A stretch of 64,000 nt of DNA. Source: JAVJRN01 sp040218415. Lineage in GTDB: Bacteria; Bacteroidota; Bacteroidia; Cytophagales; Cyclobacteriaceae. The stretch covers positions 68,174 through 132,173 of the forward strand of contig JAVJRN010000041.1 in NCBI GenBank assembly GCA_040218415.1, given 5' to 3'. This document shows, one piece after another, positions 46,237 to 54,024 of this stretch. The position numbers and the translations under genes were made by a program. The first letter of the stretch is position 1; every line of letters starts with the position of its first letter. Under the pieces are notes generated by a model, which worked only from the letters and a program-made list of their open reading frames with translations, searched no databases and was not told the origin of the DNA.

Positions 46237-47261
46237 CTCTTCTTCGGGTAAAGTATATGCCTCGTAAATCCAAACTTGAGTTGCAAGTAATCAACCTTAA
46301 AATCATCAGCGATATAAGAATACTCTTGTTGAAGTTTAACATCTGTGTACCTTTTATCAGCATCAATGACATTCCTCAAACCAAAGTCATAATGAAGAGA
46401 GAGACTAACGCCATACAGTCCAATATTCCTCCTTAAACCTAAACCGGCCGTATATGACGGAATTAGCACTCTTTTTTGTCCGGATAAATCTTGGTTGGTT
46501 ATTTTACGAGCAAGTCCATTGAGTGGGGTTGTAATCTCAGGGTTTTGACCGAAAAGTTCAATATCGCCACGAGCTGTGAGTAAAAAATGAAGGCTTCCAC
46601 CTCCAACCACAAAAGCATCGAACGGTCCTATTTTCCACTGAAAACCGCCTAATAATGGAAAGGAAAGGTGTTGAAATTTTTCGTTTACACCGACTTGTTG
46701 AAAGTCCATAATCCCTTCTGTGTAGTTGTAAGAAGAGGTTTGATAAGTTAGCCCGGTAGAAAGGTACAAATTTTGAGTAATCATAAGATCAGCACCAAAT
46801 CCCAATAACAGGCCAACACTCGTTTCATAATCCTCTGGCTCCTCAGTAATACTGCTGTAGCTTCGATACTGCAAAACGTGATATTGTGGTGAATTCGACC
46901 CAAGGAAAAAGGTGAAATCAAATTTTTTAACAATCTCGTAGGATTCGAATAACTGTTCGTATTTAACCAGATCTGTAGTTCTGGGCTTATAAAATGGTTT
47001 TTCGGTCAGTAGATGGAGCATGCCAGCGTCTGCGTCTTCCTTGTTACCTAACAAGAGGTTTGCATTAACTTGAAGTTCCAGTGCATCTGCCAGGTCCTCC
47101 TCATTGTCAAGTTCTGGCAGGCATTTCAATAGACTCACCACTCGGACAAACTCACCATTATAATAGGCCTGCCGTGCTTCGATCAGATTACGCGCACAAT
47201 CTTGCGCCAATAGCATACTTCCAATTAAATTCAACGCTATGACCATGTAGAGTTTATTCAT
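46233..47261 (-). CDS. Outer-membrane beta-barrel protein with TPR-like N-terminus
   Basis: The ATG at 47261 gives a signal peptide (LYMVIALNLIGSMLLAQ) and 342 residues; it overlaps the STAND gene end by 8 nt. After the signal comes a helical TPR-like part (IEARQAYYNGEFVRVVSLLKCLPEL, about residues 22-110), then an eight-strand-like barrel of the PorT/OMP_b-brl type (FDFTFFLGSNSPQYHVLQY, NLYLSTGLTYQTSSYNY, LSFPLLGGFQWKIGPFDAFV, VDYLQLKFGFTRHILYP). The combination of TPR plus barrel downstream of a membrane-anchored STAND NTPase suggests an envelope-spanning function, an inference from gene order alone. Confidence 0.75.
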   Translation of the reverse strand: MNKLYMVIALNLIGSMLLAQDCARNLIEARQAYYNGEFVRVVSLLKCLPELDNEEDLADALELQVNANLLLGNKEDADAGMLHLLTEKPFYKPRTTDLVKYEQLFESYEIVKKFDFTFFLGSNSPQYHVLQYRSYSSITEEPEDYETSVGLLLGFGADLMITQNLYLSTGLTYQTSSYNYTEGIMDFQQVGVNEKFQHLSFPLLGGFQWKIGPFDAFVVGGGSLHFLLTARGDIELFGQNPEITTPLNGLARKITNQDLSGQKRVLIPSYTAGLGLRRNIGLYGVSLSLHYDFGLRNVIDADKRYTDVKLQQEYSYIADDFKVDYLQLKFGFTRHILYPKKR

Positions 47262-50130
47262 CGGGACACGTCTTTTGGTATACAATATCTTCTGCCACAT
47301 GTGTTTCCCACTCGTCAATAGTCATGTTACGACTTATTCTGTCACATAAACCTTGTGATAATTCGTCCATAGATAAATAATAACGGCTCAATGTTCCATC
47401 AAATGATCCGCTATAAAAATGTTTACTGTCACTGCTAAATGTTACCGATTTGATCCATTGTTCACTTTCTGAGTCACGAAGAACAATTGGTGCCTTTTCC
47501 GGTCGCTTTATATTCCAAAGTCTTATCGAGCGATCAAAAGAGCCTGACAAGAGATAATTACCGTCATTGTTAAATGACAGGTCAGTGATGGCGGCAGAAT
47601 GCCCCGGTAAAGCTTCTTTAATGACTTTAGTCAATGGATCGATTAGAAAAATAAGACCTGACTGATATCCAATCGCGAGCTGTTCGGATTGATTATGAAA
47701 AACCATGGATGTTATGGCCTGACTATTATCTGGCTTGAAAGACCCAATTTGATCCAATGATGAAGAAAACATACTTATTTTACCCTGGCCATCCGAAATC
47801 CAAAATTGCTGATTGATTTGAGCGATTGCCTTAGGTATAAACCCAATAATAGTATGACTCAACAATTCTCCCGAATGAGAATATTGAGATACCATACCTC
47901 CTGTACCAAAGAAAAAATACGCCTCATTAATTGAAAAAATTCCTAATAAGTCTTCTGACTCCATTTTTCGCTCCCAAACTATCTTTCCATTACTTAAATC
48001 CAGTTTGGTCAGGTTTCCTTTTGATGAACCAAGGACTAGACTATGTTCGTTTTCATCGATTAAAAAAGCGGTAATGGGATATGGTCTGACAAACTCCTGA
48101 TAGTCTGACAAATTTGAAGCATGAGTAATTCCTAGTTTTTGATCATCACTTATTGATATGATCTGATTTTGATAAGCGCCAAGTTGATTGATTACTTTAT
48201 TATGGTTTCGAGTGCTGTTCGACCCACTAGGACCCAACACCTGATCTGCTTGATACAAGGCTTGATAATTCTCCGGCTGAAAATCTTGCCCCGAATATTG
48301 TTGATGAAACTGATAAGCTTGGAGTGCCACTAGGCCTTTTAGATTTTTATCCATCATGTGCGTCGACTTTATAGCCATCTCACGAGATAAGCTAAGCATC
48401 CGAAGTGCGTAAGACTTTTCCTTTTCTGCGTCGGCCAATACCTTGCTGGCCAAAGCTGCTGACTCACTTTTTTCTGCTCTAAGTTGAGCCGCTTCTGCTT
48501 GTTGTTTTTGCTTATCTGCCAGTAACCTTTGGAACTCCGCTCGGTCTCGCTGCATTTGTGCCTCTTTTTGCGCTAATTGCGCCTCGAACCTTTCTCTCCT
48601 TGCATTTTCGGCTTCCTCAATCGCAAGTTCCTCGCTTTTTTTGGCTTGCTTCTTTTGCTCCTCAGCTATTCCTCGTTGATTTTCGGCCTCCTCCGATTTT
48701 TGTTTGGCCACAATAGCCATGTTTTCTGCACGTTTCTTCTGTTCTTGCGAAAAAAAGAAACCAACCAAAGACGTCATGCTGAGCAACACTATCAGTCCTA
48801 TGATAACGATTCGGATTCTCTGTCTTTTCTTCCTTTTTGCAGACTTCTTTTTACTTAACTGTATAAAATCAACACACGCTTGATCAAGGCTAAGGTGGCG
48901 TTCAAAAGGAGCAATATATACCAAGTCCTCATCGGTTAGCAAAGTGCCTCTTTTCAAATATTCACTAAAACTATTGTTTATAAATTGGCGTATATCGAGG
49001 ATTTCACGCTCTTGGATAGTGATTTTCTGATAGATTTTTTGTGCAAGACTATCGTGTCTTAACTCAAACTGTCCATTCTCATCTTGCTCTTTCAGAATTC
49101 GCTTATTCACCAACTCTGAAATAATCTGATCAACCACCGATGGAGAAAGTGAATGACCTATTTCCTTGGTGTATTGCTGCACTGAGTATGAGGTCATTTG
49201 CGTTTTGGTTCCTTGTAAGGAAACAAAAGATTTGAGAACAGTAAGCGCTGCTTTGGTGTCACTCATTTTAAACAACTGCTCATCCACAAACTCGGCAAGC
49301 ACATCTCCTAATTGACCAATAGCATCAATCTGCTGTTTGGTCATCACTACTTGTTGGTTGGCCTCCGCTTGCAGCCGAGCCTCTCGATACACCTTATCTA
49401 GAAAAACTTGTAAAAAGGTGAGCTCGACATATGTTTTCTCGGGACTAATTTTTTTAAGTAAGTTTTCTTCAAAACCATCCTCAAGTTGGATATTGAAAAG
49501 TCGAGCGGGTTTGGTAATGCTTTCAACAGCATTTTTACGAGTCATCTTCTCTATTCGGACTCTATTGTCGAAAAACTCAGGGATAAACTCTTCGAATTCG
49601 GACAGGAATTCCAGGTATTCGCCACGAATGACGAAAATGAAACGCACATCAAGATCTGTATCCATCAAATCTCGGATCACAGCAATGAATGCTCGCCACT
49701 CCTGCTCAAACCCAAATATGAAAAGCTCTTCAAATTGGTCAAAAATTAAATGTATCGGTTTGAAATGATCCAAATACAAAGAACTTAGTTGCTTACGAAA
49801 GTCTTCACTGGTTCGGATCGACTCTTCGGGTAAGTCAACAGGCATGATGGCCGCTCGACTAACTTGATTCGCCAAGGAGCGCAGTATGTTTCCCCCTCTC
49901 CGAATATGAATTGGCATCCAATCAGCACTGTCAAATTTATTGGCCAACCCGCAATTGATTACGCTTGATTTTCCAGTTCCTGAGGCTCCATAGACCAGCA
50001 TAAGTTTGCTCTGAAAAACTTTGGAATAGAGTTCCTCTATTTCTTGATCTCGTCCATAAAAAATAGCCGAATCTTCTTCAGAATAACTGTCCAAGAACTT
50101 AAAGGGTGATTTGTGTAGGTTGCCTTTCAT
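47254..50130 (-). CDS. Membrane-anchored STAND NTPase (nSTAND1-like) with coiled coil and WD40 repeats
   Basis: A 958-residue protein starting at ATG 50130. The N-terminus SPFKFLDSYSEEDSAIFYGRDQEI leads into the NTPase: Walker A GASGTGKSS (residues 48-56) and Walker B LIFDQFEEL (128-136), the latter a hallmark of nSTAND1 NTPases. A winged-helix-like part (LRHDSLAQKIYQKI) follows. A transmembrane helix lies at about 436-460 after a very basic stretch, then a long Glu/Gln/Lys coiled coil (about 462-590) and a WD40 propeller (about 640-920, AITDLSFNNDGNYLLSGSFDRSIRLWNI). STAND proteins are signal-gated oligomerising switches. The TGATG overlap couples it to the AraC-fusion gene. Confidence 0.92.
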   Translation of the reverse strand: MKGNLHKSPFKFLDSYSEEDSAIFYGRDQEIEELYSKVFQSKLMLVYGASGTGKSSVINCGLANKFDSADWMPIHIRRGGNILRSLANQVSRAAIMPVDLPEESIRTSEDFRKQLSSLYLDHFKPIHLIFDQFEELFIFGFEQEWRAFIAVIRDLMDTDLDVRFIFVIRGEYLEFLSEFEEFIPEFFDNRVRIEKMTRKNAVESITKPARLFNIQLEDGFEENLLKKISPEKTYVELTFLQVFLDKVYREARLQAEANQQVVMTKQQIDAIGQLGDVLAEFVDEQLFKMSDTKAALTVLKSFVSLQGTKTQMTSYSVQQYTKEIGHSLSPSVVDQIISELVNKRILKEQDENGQFELRHDSLAQKIYQKITIQEREILDIRQFINNSFSEYLKRGTLLTDEDLVYIAPFERHLSLDQACVDFIQLSKKKSAKRKKRQRIRIVIIGLIVLLSMTSLVGFFFSQEQKKRAENMAIVAKQKSEEAENQRGIAEEQKKQAKKSEELAIEEAENARRERFEAQLAQKEAQMQRDRAEFQRLLADKQKQQAEAAQLRAEKSESAALASKVLADAEKEKSYALRMLSLSREMAIKSTHMMDKNLKGLVALQAYQFHQQYSGQDFQPENYQALYQADQVLGPSGSNSTRNHNKVINQLGAYQNQIISISDDQKLGITHASNLSDYQEFVRPYPITAFLIDENEHSLVLGSSKGNLTKLDLSNGKIVWERKMESEDLLGIFSINEAYFFFGTGGMVSQYSHSGELLSHTIIGFIPKAIAQINQQFWISDGQGKISMFSSSLDQIGSFKPDNSQAITSMVFHNQSEQLAIGYQSGLIFLIDPLTKVIKEALPGHSAAITDLSFNNDGNYLLSGSFDRSIRLWNIKRPEKAPIVLRDSESEQWIKSVTFSSDSKHFYSGSFDGTLSRYYLSMDELSQGLCDRISRNMTIDEWETHVAEDIVYQKTCPDE

Positions 50131-51617
50131 CACGCTTGCATCAGTTTTAGAAGGTATTTATACTCCGCTAGCAGGTCTTCGTACCCATCGAGTAATGACA
50201 GGTCATCTTGAGATGTAGCACTCGTACCAGCGTATTTGAGATGTCCCTCCTGAAAAGCTTCAAAAAGAAATATGTCTCTTTTAATTCGTGATTTGCTTGT
50301 CCCACTCAGCTCCTCTCGGTGCGTATCGATAATCAGTGGGCTCAAGTTTAAAAATTGTGTGGAGTCTTTAATACTTTTCATCAAGAGTACGGCATTGCTA
50401 TCCGAAAATTGATCCATGATCTCTTCATGTATTTTAAATTCTGAATCGATGCTATTTAGAATATGAAATTCATGAGCAAAAGTGGCGATCTTATGTTTTG
50501 GTTTTTTCACTTTAATGGTGCCCACATTTACCATTTTATAACTAACCAAAAATGCGGTCTTATTGAGAAGGAGCATAAGGGTTTGTTCCAGCAACATGCA
50601 CGTGTCGGAGATGTCATGTTCTTTATCAGGGATAGCAAGCCAATCATCCAACTCTAAAAAAAAAGCGTCATCCAATAAGGTATTGAGCTCGCCGATAAAT
50701 ACCATTTCAACTTTGCCTTTCAATATTTTGGCCGCTTCTTTCATCATCTCTACAAGATCGTGATGGGATGGTTTTGTTAAGCATTTGCAAAAAATCTTGA
50801 ATTTAATATCAGAAGTCTTCAAGGCTTTATGGTGAAGTAGATTGGCTATTTCTGATATTACCAAAAAGCTAATCACCTTGATGGTACGGTAGATGGATTT
50901 TTGTAGCTGATGATATCGTTCTTGGTTTGGTTCTTTCAATACTGCCGAGAATAAACGACGTACTTCAACACCTATAGGCCATGGGTAATTCTTAATAATT
51001 TGGTATGCGAGCAACCGAATATCTACCGACTCCCCTTCGTCCTCATCCACCATTAAAAACTTCTCAAGTGTAGGCTTATACTTGACCATTTCTTGAAAGA
51101 TTTCCAGAATCAATTGCTGTGAAGATGCTGGGTTTAATGTCTCTAAAGGACTCTGCTTTGCGTCACTTTTTGGTTCATGTACCTCTTCTATAGAAGTTGC
51201 ATAATGGCTTCCCCAACCCTCTGCCATTTTACGTTTGACCTCACCCGGGGAAAACCCAAAATGTTCATGAAAGCACTTGATAAAGTAGGTGTTACTACCA
51301 AATCCTACTTGGAATGCAATCTCGCTTACTGTGCCAGTCTCTTTTTTCAGTAAGTCCATTCCTTGTTTGAGCCTTATTTCTCTCGTAAACTGGCTTATGG
51401 ATTGTCCGGTAAGTTGATTGAGCTTCCTGTGTAAGTGTGAGCGGCTGAAGGCCACTGCACTTGCAAGATCCTCTACACTGAATTGTTCGTTACCTAAATT
51501 TGCCATTACCGTCTCTTGGAGCTTTTTGAGCAATACCTGATCCATTGATAAATCTTTCTCCTCTGCCTTAAGGTTCGATTTTTCTGATGGGGAATTGGGA
51601 ATATCTCTAGTATTCAA
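50130..51617 (-). CDS. AraC-type HTH regulator fused to a large unknown domain
   Basis: A 495-residue protein, first gene of the STAND operon. An AraC/XylS HTH domain lies near the N-terminus (about 28-130): FSVEDLASAVAFSRSHLHRKL is the first HTH and VSEIAFQVGFGSNTYFIKCF with FGFSPGEVKR the second. In ordinary AraC proteins this domain is C-terminal. The remaining about 350 residues are mostly helical (KYKPTLEKFLMVDEDE, YPWPIGVEVRRLFSAVL, LIDTHREELSG-like end) and I do not recognise them; they have no transmembrane segment and no sensor domain I can name. Its one-base overlap with the STAND gene suggests that the unknown domain is an adaptor contacting the NTPase. Confidence 0.85.
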   Translation of the reverse strand: MNTRDIPNSPSEKSNLKAEEKDLSMDQVLLKKLQETVMANLGNEQFSVEDLASAVAFSRSHLHRKLNQLTGQSISQFTREIRLKQGMDLLKKETGTVSEIAFQVGFGSNTYFIKCFHEHFGFSPGEVKRKMAEGWGSHYATSIEEVHEPKSDAKQSPLETLNPASSQQLILEIFQEMVKYKPTLEKFLMVDEDEGESVDIRLLAYQIIKNYPWPIGVEVRRLFSAVLKEPNQERYHQLQKSIYRTIKVISFLVISEIANLLHHKALKTSDIKFKIFCKCLTKPSHHDLVEMMKEAAKILKGKVEMVFIGELNTLLDDAFFLELDDWLAIPDKEHDISDTCMLLEQTLMLLLNKTAFLVSYKMVNVGTIKVKKPKHKIATFAHEFHILNSIDSEFKIHEEIMDQFSDSNAVLLMKSIKDSTQFLNLSPLIIDTHREELSGTSKSRIKRDIFLFEAFQEGHLKYAGTSATSQDDLSLLDGYEDLLAEYKYLLKLMQA

Positions 51618-51830
51618 GGAGACGATTTAAATGATCGGTTGATTCTATGAAATTACTAAAAAAAAAGATCTAGCGAGTCAAATGCAACATATGTTAAGCT
51701 ATCAGCAACATAAGTTCAGAAGCATGCTACCCACTCAAAATATTTTAAGGTATTTTAAGCTTTCGGCATCAAATGAACTATCCTTTAAAGGGGTTTCTCT
51801 CACCATTTTGTCGCAGATAATTTGAAAAAT

Positions 51831-51926
51831 AAATGGTATTAAACCCAAGGGTAGAAACCTTGACCCTAGCTTCCGACGCAGAGCATCGGGGAATTAGACC
51901 TATTAGGCTATCGCCCTGCGATTAAA
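51831..51926 (+). repeat. 96-bp dispersed repeat, copy 2
   Basis: Same orientation as copy 1 at 41350-41445, with three differences in 96 positions. The central CCGACGCAGAGCATCGG hairpin is identical. The two copies are 10,481 bp apart and bracket the STAND operon plus the lactonase gene. Confidence 0.85.
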
Positions 51927-52009
51927 CCCGTGGATAGAGCAATGAACTCATGTTTCCAACGCAGAGATGCCGGAAATTAGAACTGTAGAACTATCACGCT
52001 GCGATTAAC
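51927..52009 (+). repeat. Diverged third copy of the repeat, directly after copy 2
   Basis: Shares the order of blocks (GGATAGAGC, TTCCAACGCAGAGATGCCGG, AATTAGAACTGTAGAACTATC, GCTGCGATTAA) with copies 1 and 2 but with many substitutions, including compensated ones in the central hairpin (CCAAC..to ATGCCGG is partly broken). It looks like an old tandem copy. Confidence 0.6.
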
Positions 52010-52047
52010 AACCAAATTTTTCCTCTTCATCCTTCCCCAGTCGCTGT

Positions 52048-52072
52048 AAAAGGTGCTATCAGAGCACCTTTT
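52048..52072. terminator. Bidirectional terminator-like hairpin
   Basis: A 10-bp perfect stem AAAAGGTGCT/AGCACCTTTT with a 5-nt loop. The A and T ends make it usable on both strands. No annotated gene ends here; on the plus strand it would end a transcript covering the two repeat copies. Confidence 0.6.
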
Positions 52073-52223
52073 CTCATTTACAACATCATTTAATCGATGA
52101 AACATAAGTTGAACTCAAGCTTAAAAAAAACCTTAAGGTTTACACAACATACGTGCTACCTCTCCCCTAGCTAATTGCCCCAGCTTTGCATTGTAACTAT
52201 TTCAAAACCAAAACATTACTACA

Positions 52224-53483
52224 ATGAAAACTTCAATCTCTAATAGAAAAAGCAGCTCGTCATTACAGATTTTTCAACTATTTGTCTATATCGCCTTTTC
52301 TATAACAATGGCATTTATTACAAGCTGTAGCTCTGAAGAAAGTCCGAAAACTTTACCCATAGCCAAGTTTACAACTGTAAGTGAAGCTACAACGGACCAA
52401 AGCATTGACTTTATAAATGAATCAATTGATGCTGATTCATATGTTTGGTATTTTGGAGATAACAATTCCTCAACGGAACCAAACCCAAGCCATATTTATA
52501 GGTCTCACGGAAACTTTACAATTTCTTTAATTGCTTCTAATGATTTAGGAAGTGACACTTCAAATTTTGAAATCACGGTAAATGAGCTATTCAAACCATG
52601 CGAAATCAGCTACAATGAGAAACCTACAGACTATCTCACAGACTTTGAATTTTGCGCTTACATCAAAAAAGCAAATATCAAATATGAGGTGCCTGTATCA
52701 AACAACACAATGACATTCTATGAGCCAAAAAATGCTAATTTTTCCAAACCACTTGTGTTATTATCTCCGGGCGGTGGATGGAACAACTGGACGCGCACAT
52801 CAGAGTTGGAAGCGATATGTACCACACTCGCACTGAAAGGGTATGCCGTAGCAATGGTTAATTATTCCATTTTATCAGCTGGAGAAACACAAGGGACAGA
52901 TATCTGGATAAAAAGTGCCATCGATCAGCGAAATGCCATTCGATATTTCAAGAAAAACGCCGAAAATTATAACATTGACCCCAATAATATTTTCATTGGT
53001 GGATGGTCTACTGGCGCATTAATATCTATATACAACGCACTAATCGACAGTGAAGATATTGCCAATTTCAACAATGAAACGTTCAAATCTGAAGTAAATA
53101 CGGCCGTTGAAAAATATGAAGATTACAATATTCTCACAGAGTATGATCACTCTGTGCAAGGAGCGTTACTCATGTTCAGCTGGTTTAGAAACGAAAATGT
53201 TTTCGATAAAGGCGACACCCCAGTCATGTTTATCAGCCATAAAGATGCAGTTATTGGAAATTCTACCAGAGTATGGGGAGAATTTCAACTCGGAGGAGAA
53301 GCATTCTACGGGTTTGATGTGGCAAGAGACAAAGCACTCGAAGCTGGTTACGTTGACGGAGCTACCTTAGGCTATATAAAAATGGAGGGACCTGTAACCA
53401 TGAGCCAATACGCCTCAGTAGAGGCCATGCATTTAGAGAATATTGAGGCTATCAATGATTTTTTCATTAGAAATCTTCAATAA
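52224..53483 (+). CDS. PKD domain / alpha-beta hydrolase lipoprotein (paralogue of 42685-44385)
   Basis: A 419-residue lipoprotein; the hydrophobic segment FVYIAFSITMAFITSC ends in a lipobox with Cys at about residue 35, a long signal. A PKD domain (about 45-120, SYVWYFGDNNSSTEPNPSHIY) is followed by an esterase with oxyanion segment LLSPGGGWNNW, nucleophile Ser262 in GGWSTGA and His in EAMHLENI. It shares domain order and motifs with the larger operon gene at 42685-44385 but lacks the C-terminal beta domain. It reads away from the STAND operon and ends in a clear terminator. A carbohydrate or lipid ester substrate is plausible but unproven. Confidence 0.85.
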   Translation: MKTSISNRKSSSSLQIFQLFVYIAFSITMAFITSCSSEESPKTLPIAKFTTVSEATTDQSIDFINESIDADSYVWYFGDNNSSTEPNPSHIYRSHGNFTISLIASNDLGSDTSNFEITVNELFKPCEISYNEKPTDYLTDFEFCAYIKKANIKYEVPVSNNTMTFYEPKNANFSKPLVLLSPGGGWNNWTRTSELEAICTTLALKGYAVAMVNYSILSAGETQGTDIWIKSAIDQRNAIRYFKKNAENYNIDPNNIFIGGWSTGALISIYNALIDSEDIANFNNETFKSEVNTAVEKYEDYNILTEYDHSVQGALLMFSWFRNENVFDKGDTPVMFISHKDAVIGNSTRVWGEFQLGGEAFYGFDVARDKALEAGYVDGATLGYIKMEGPVTMSQYASVEAMHLENIEAINDFFIRNLQ

Positions 53484-53507
53484 TTCATTCGCCACTTCTT
53501 CATGTTC

Positions 53508-53540
53508 AAAAGCCAGGCTCATTTGAGTTTGGCTTTTCTC
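53508..53540 (+). terminator. Terminator after the PKD-esterase gene
   Basis: Stem AAAGCCA/TGGCTTT with an inner GGCTC/GAGTT partial stem, followed by TCTCTTTT. About 25 nt after the stop at 53483. Confidence 0.65.
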
Positions 53541-53652
53541 TTTTACTGGCGGGTTATACTTGAAAGCTAAAATAGGATTCCTACTCATGGTATTATGAAT
53601 GACATACATGCTTCAATAGCTTCAATCATTACTTGTACAAATACACAACTAA

Positions 53653-53673
53653 TACATATCTTGCTCGTATGTA
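53653..53673. promoter_or_regulatory. Candidate PadR operator TACATA-N9-TATGTA
   Basis: A perfect 6-bp inverted repeat with a 9-nt spacer lies 17 bp upstream of the padR-family ATG. PadR proteins are known to bind ATGT/ACAT-type palindromes in their own promoters, which fits this sequence and position. Confidence 0.55.
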
Positions 53674-53690
53674 CAACAAATGATTGACCT

Positions 53691-54023
53691 ATGGATCACG
53701 AAAGTATTGGCGTAATGGAAGAGTTGGTATTGCTGACCGTTGGTAGTTTACACCAAGGAGCCTATGCACTCACCATTTTAGAAGAAATCAATGAGAAGGC
53801 GGAAAAAAACCTTGACGTAACCACTATTCACTCCGTGCTAAGAAGGTTGGAAAAAAAGACTTATGTCTCATCTGAAATGGGCGGTGCTACTGCCGAACGA
53901 GGTGGTAGACGCAAACGGTTTTTCCAACTTACAGCAGCCGGAAAGAAAGTACTAGACCAAAATATGTCGCTTCGTATGGAGCTCTATTCTAAGATTCCAA
54001 AGTTCACTTTCTCTCCGATTTAA
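53691..54023 (+). CDS. PadR family transcriptional regulator
   Basis: A 110-residue winged-helix repressor: LTVGSLHQGAYALTILEEIN (recognition of the PadR N-terminal helix pair), TTIHSVLRRLEKKTYVSSEMG and the wing ERGGRRKRFFQLTAAGKKVL. The C-terminal dimerisation helix is short. PadR regulators of this type usually respond to membrane-active compounds or drugs. The stop is 1 nt before the start of the permease gene, so the two form an operon; it probably controls the permease and itself. Confidence 0.94.
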   Translation: MDHESIGVMEELVLLTVGSLHQGAYALTILEEINEKAEKNLDVTTIHSVLRRLEKKTYVSSEMGGATAERGGRRKRFFQLTAAGKKVLDQNMSLRMELYSKIPKFTFSPI

Positions 54024-54024
54024 T

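Larger units (their letters stand above)
51618..52223. other. 606-bp intergenic region with repeats and a terminator
   Basis: Divergent promoter region between the AraC-fusion gene and the PKD-esterase paralogue. It holds two adjacent repeat copies (51831-52009) and a hairpin at 52048-52072. No open frame worth reporting. Nothing else was seen in 51618-51830. Confidence 0.6.
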
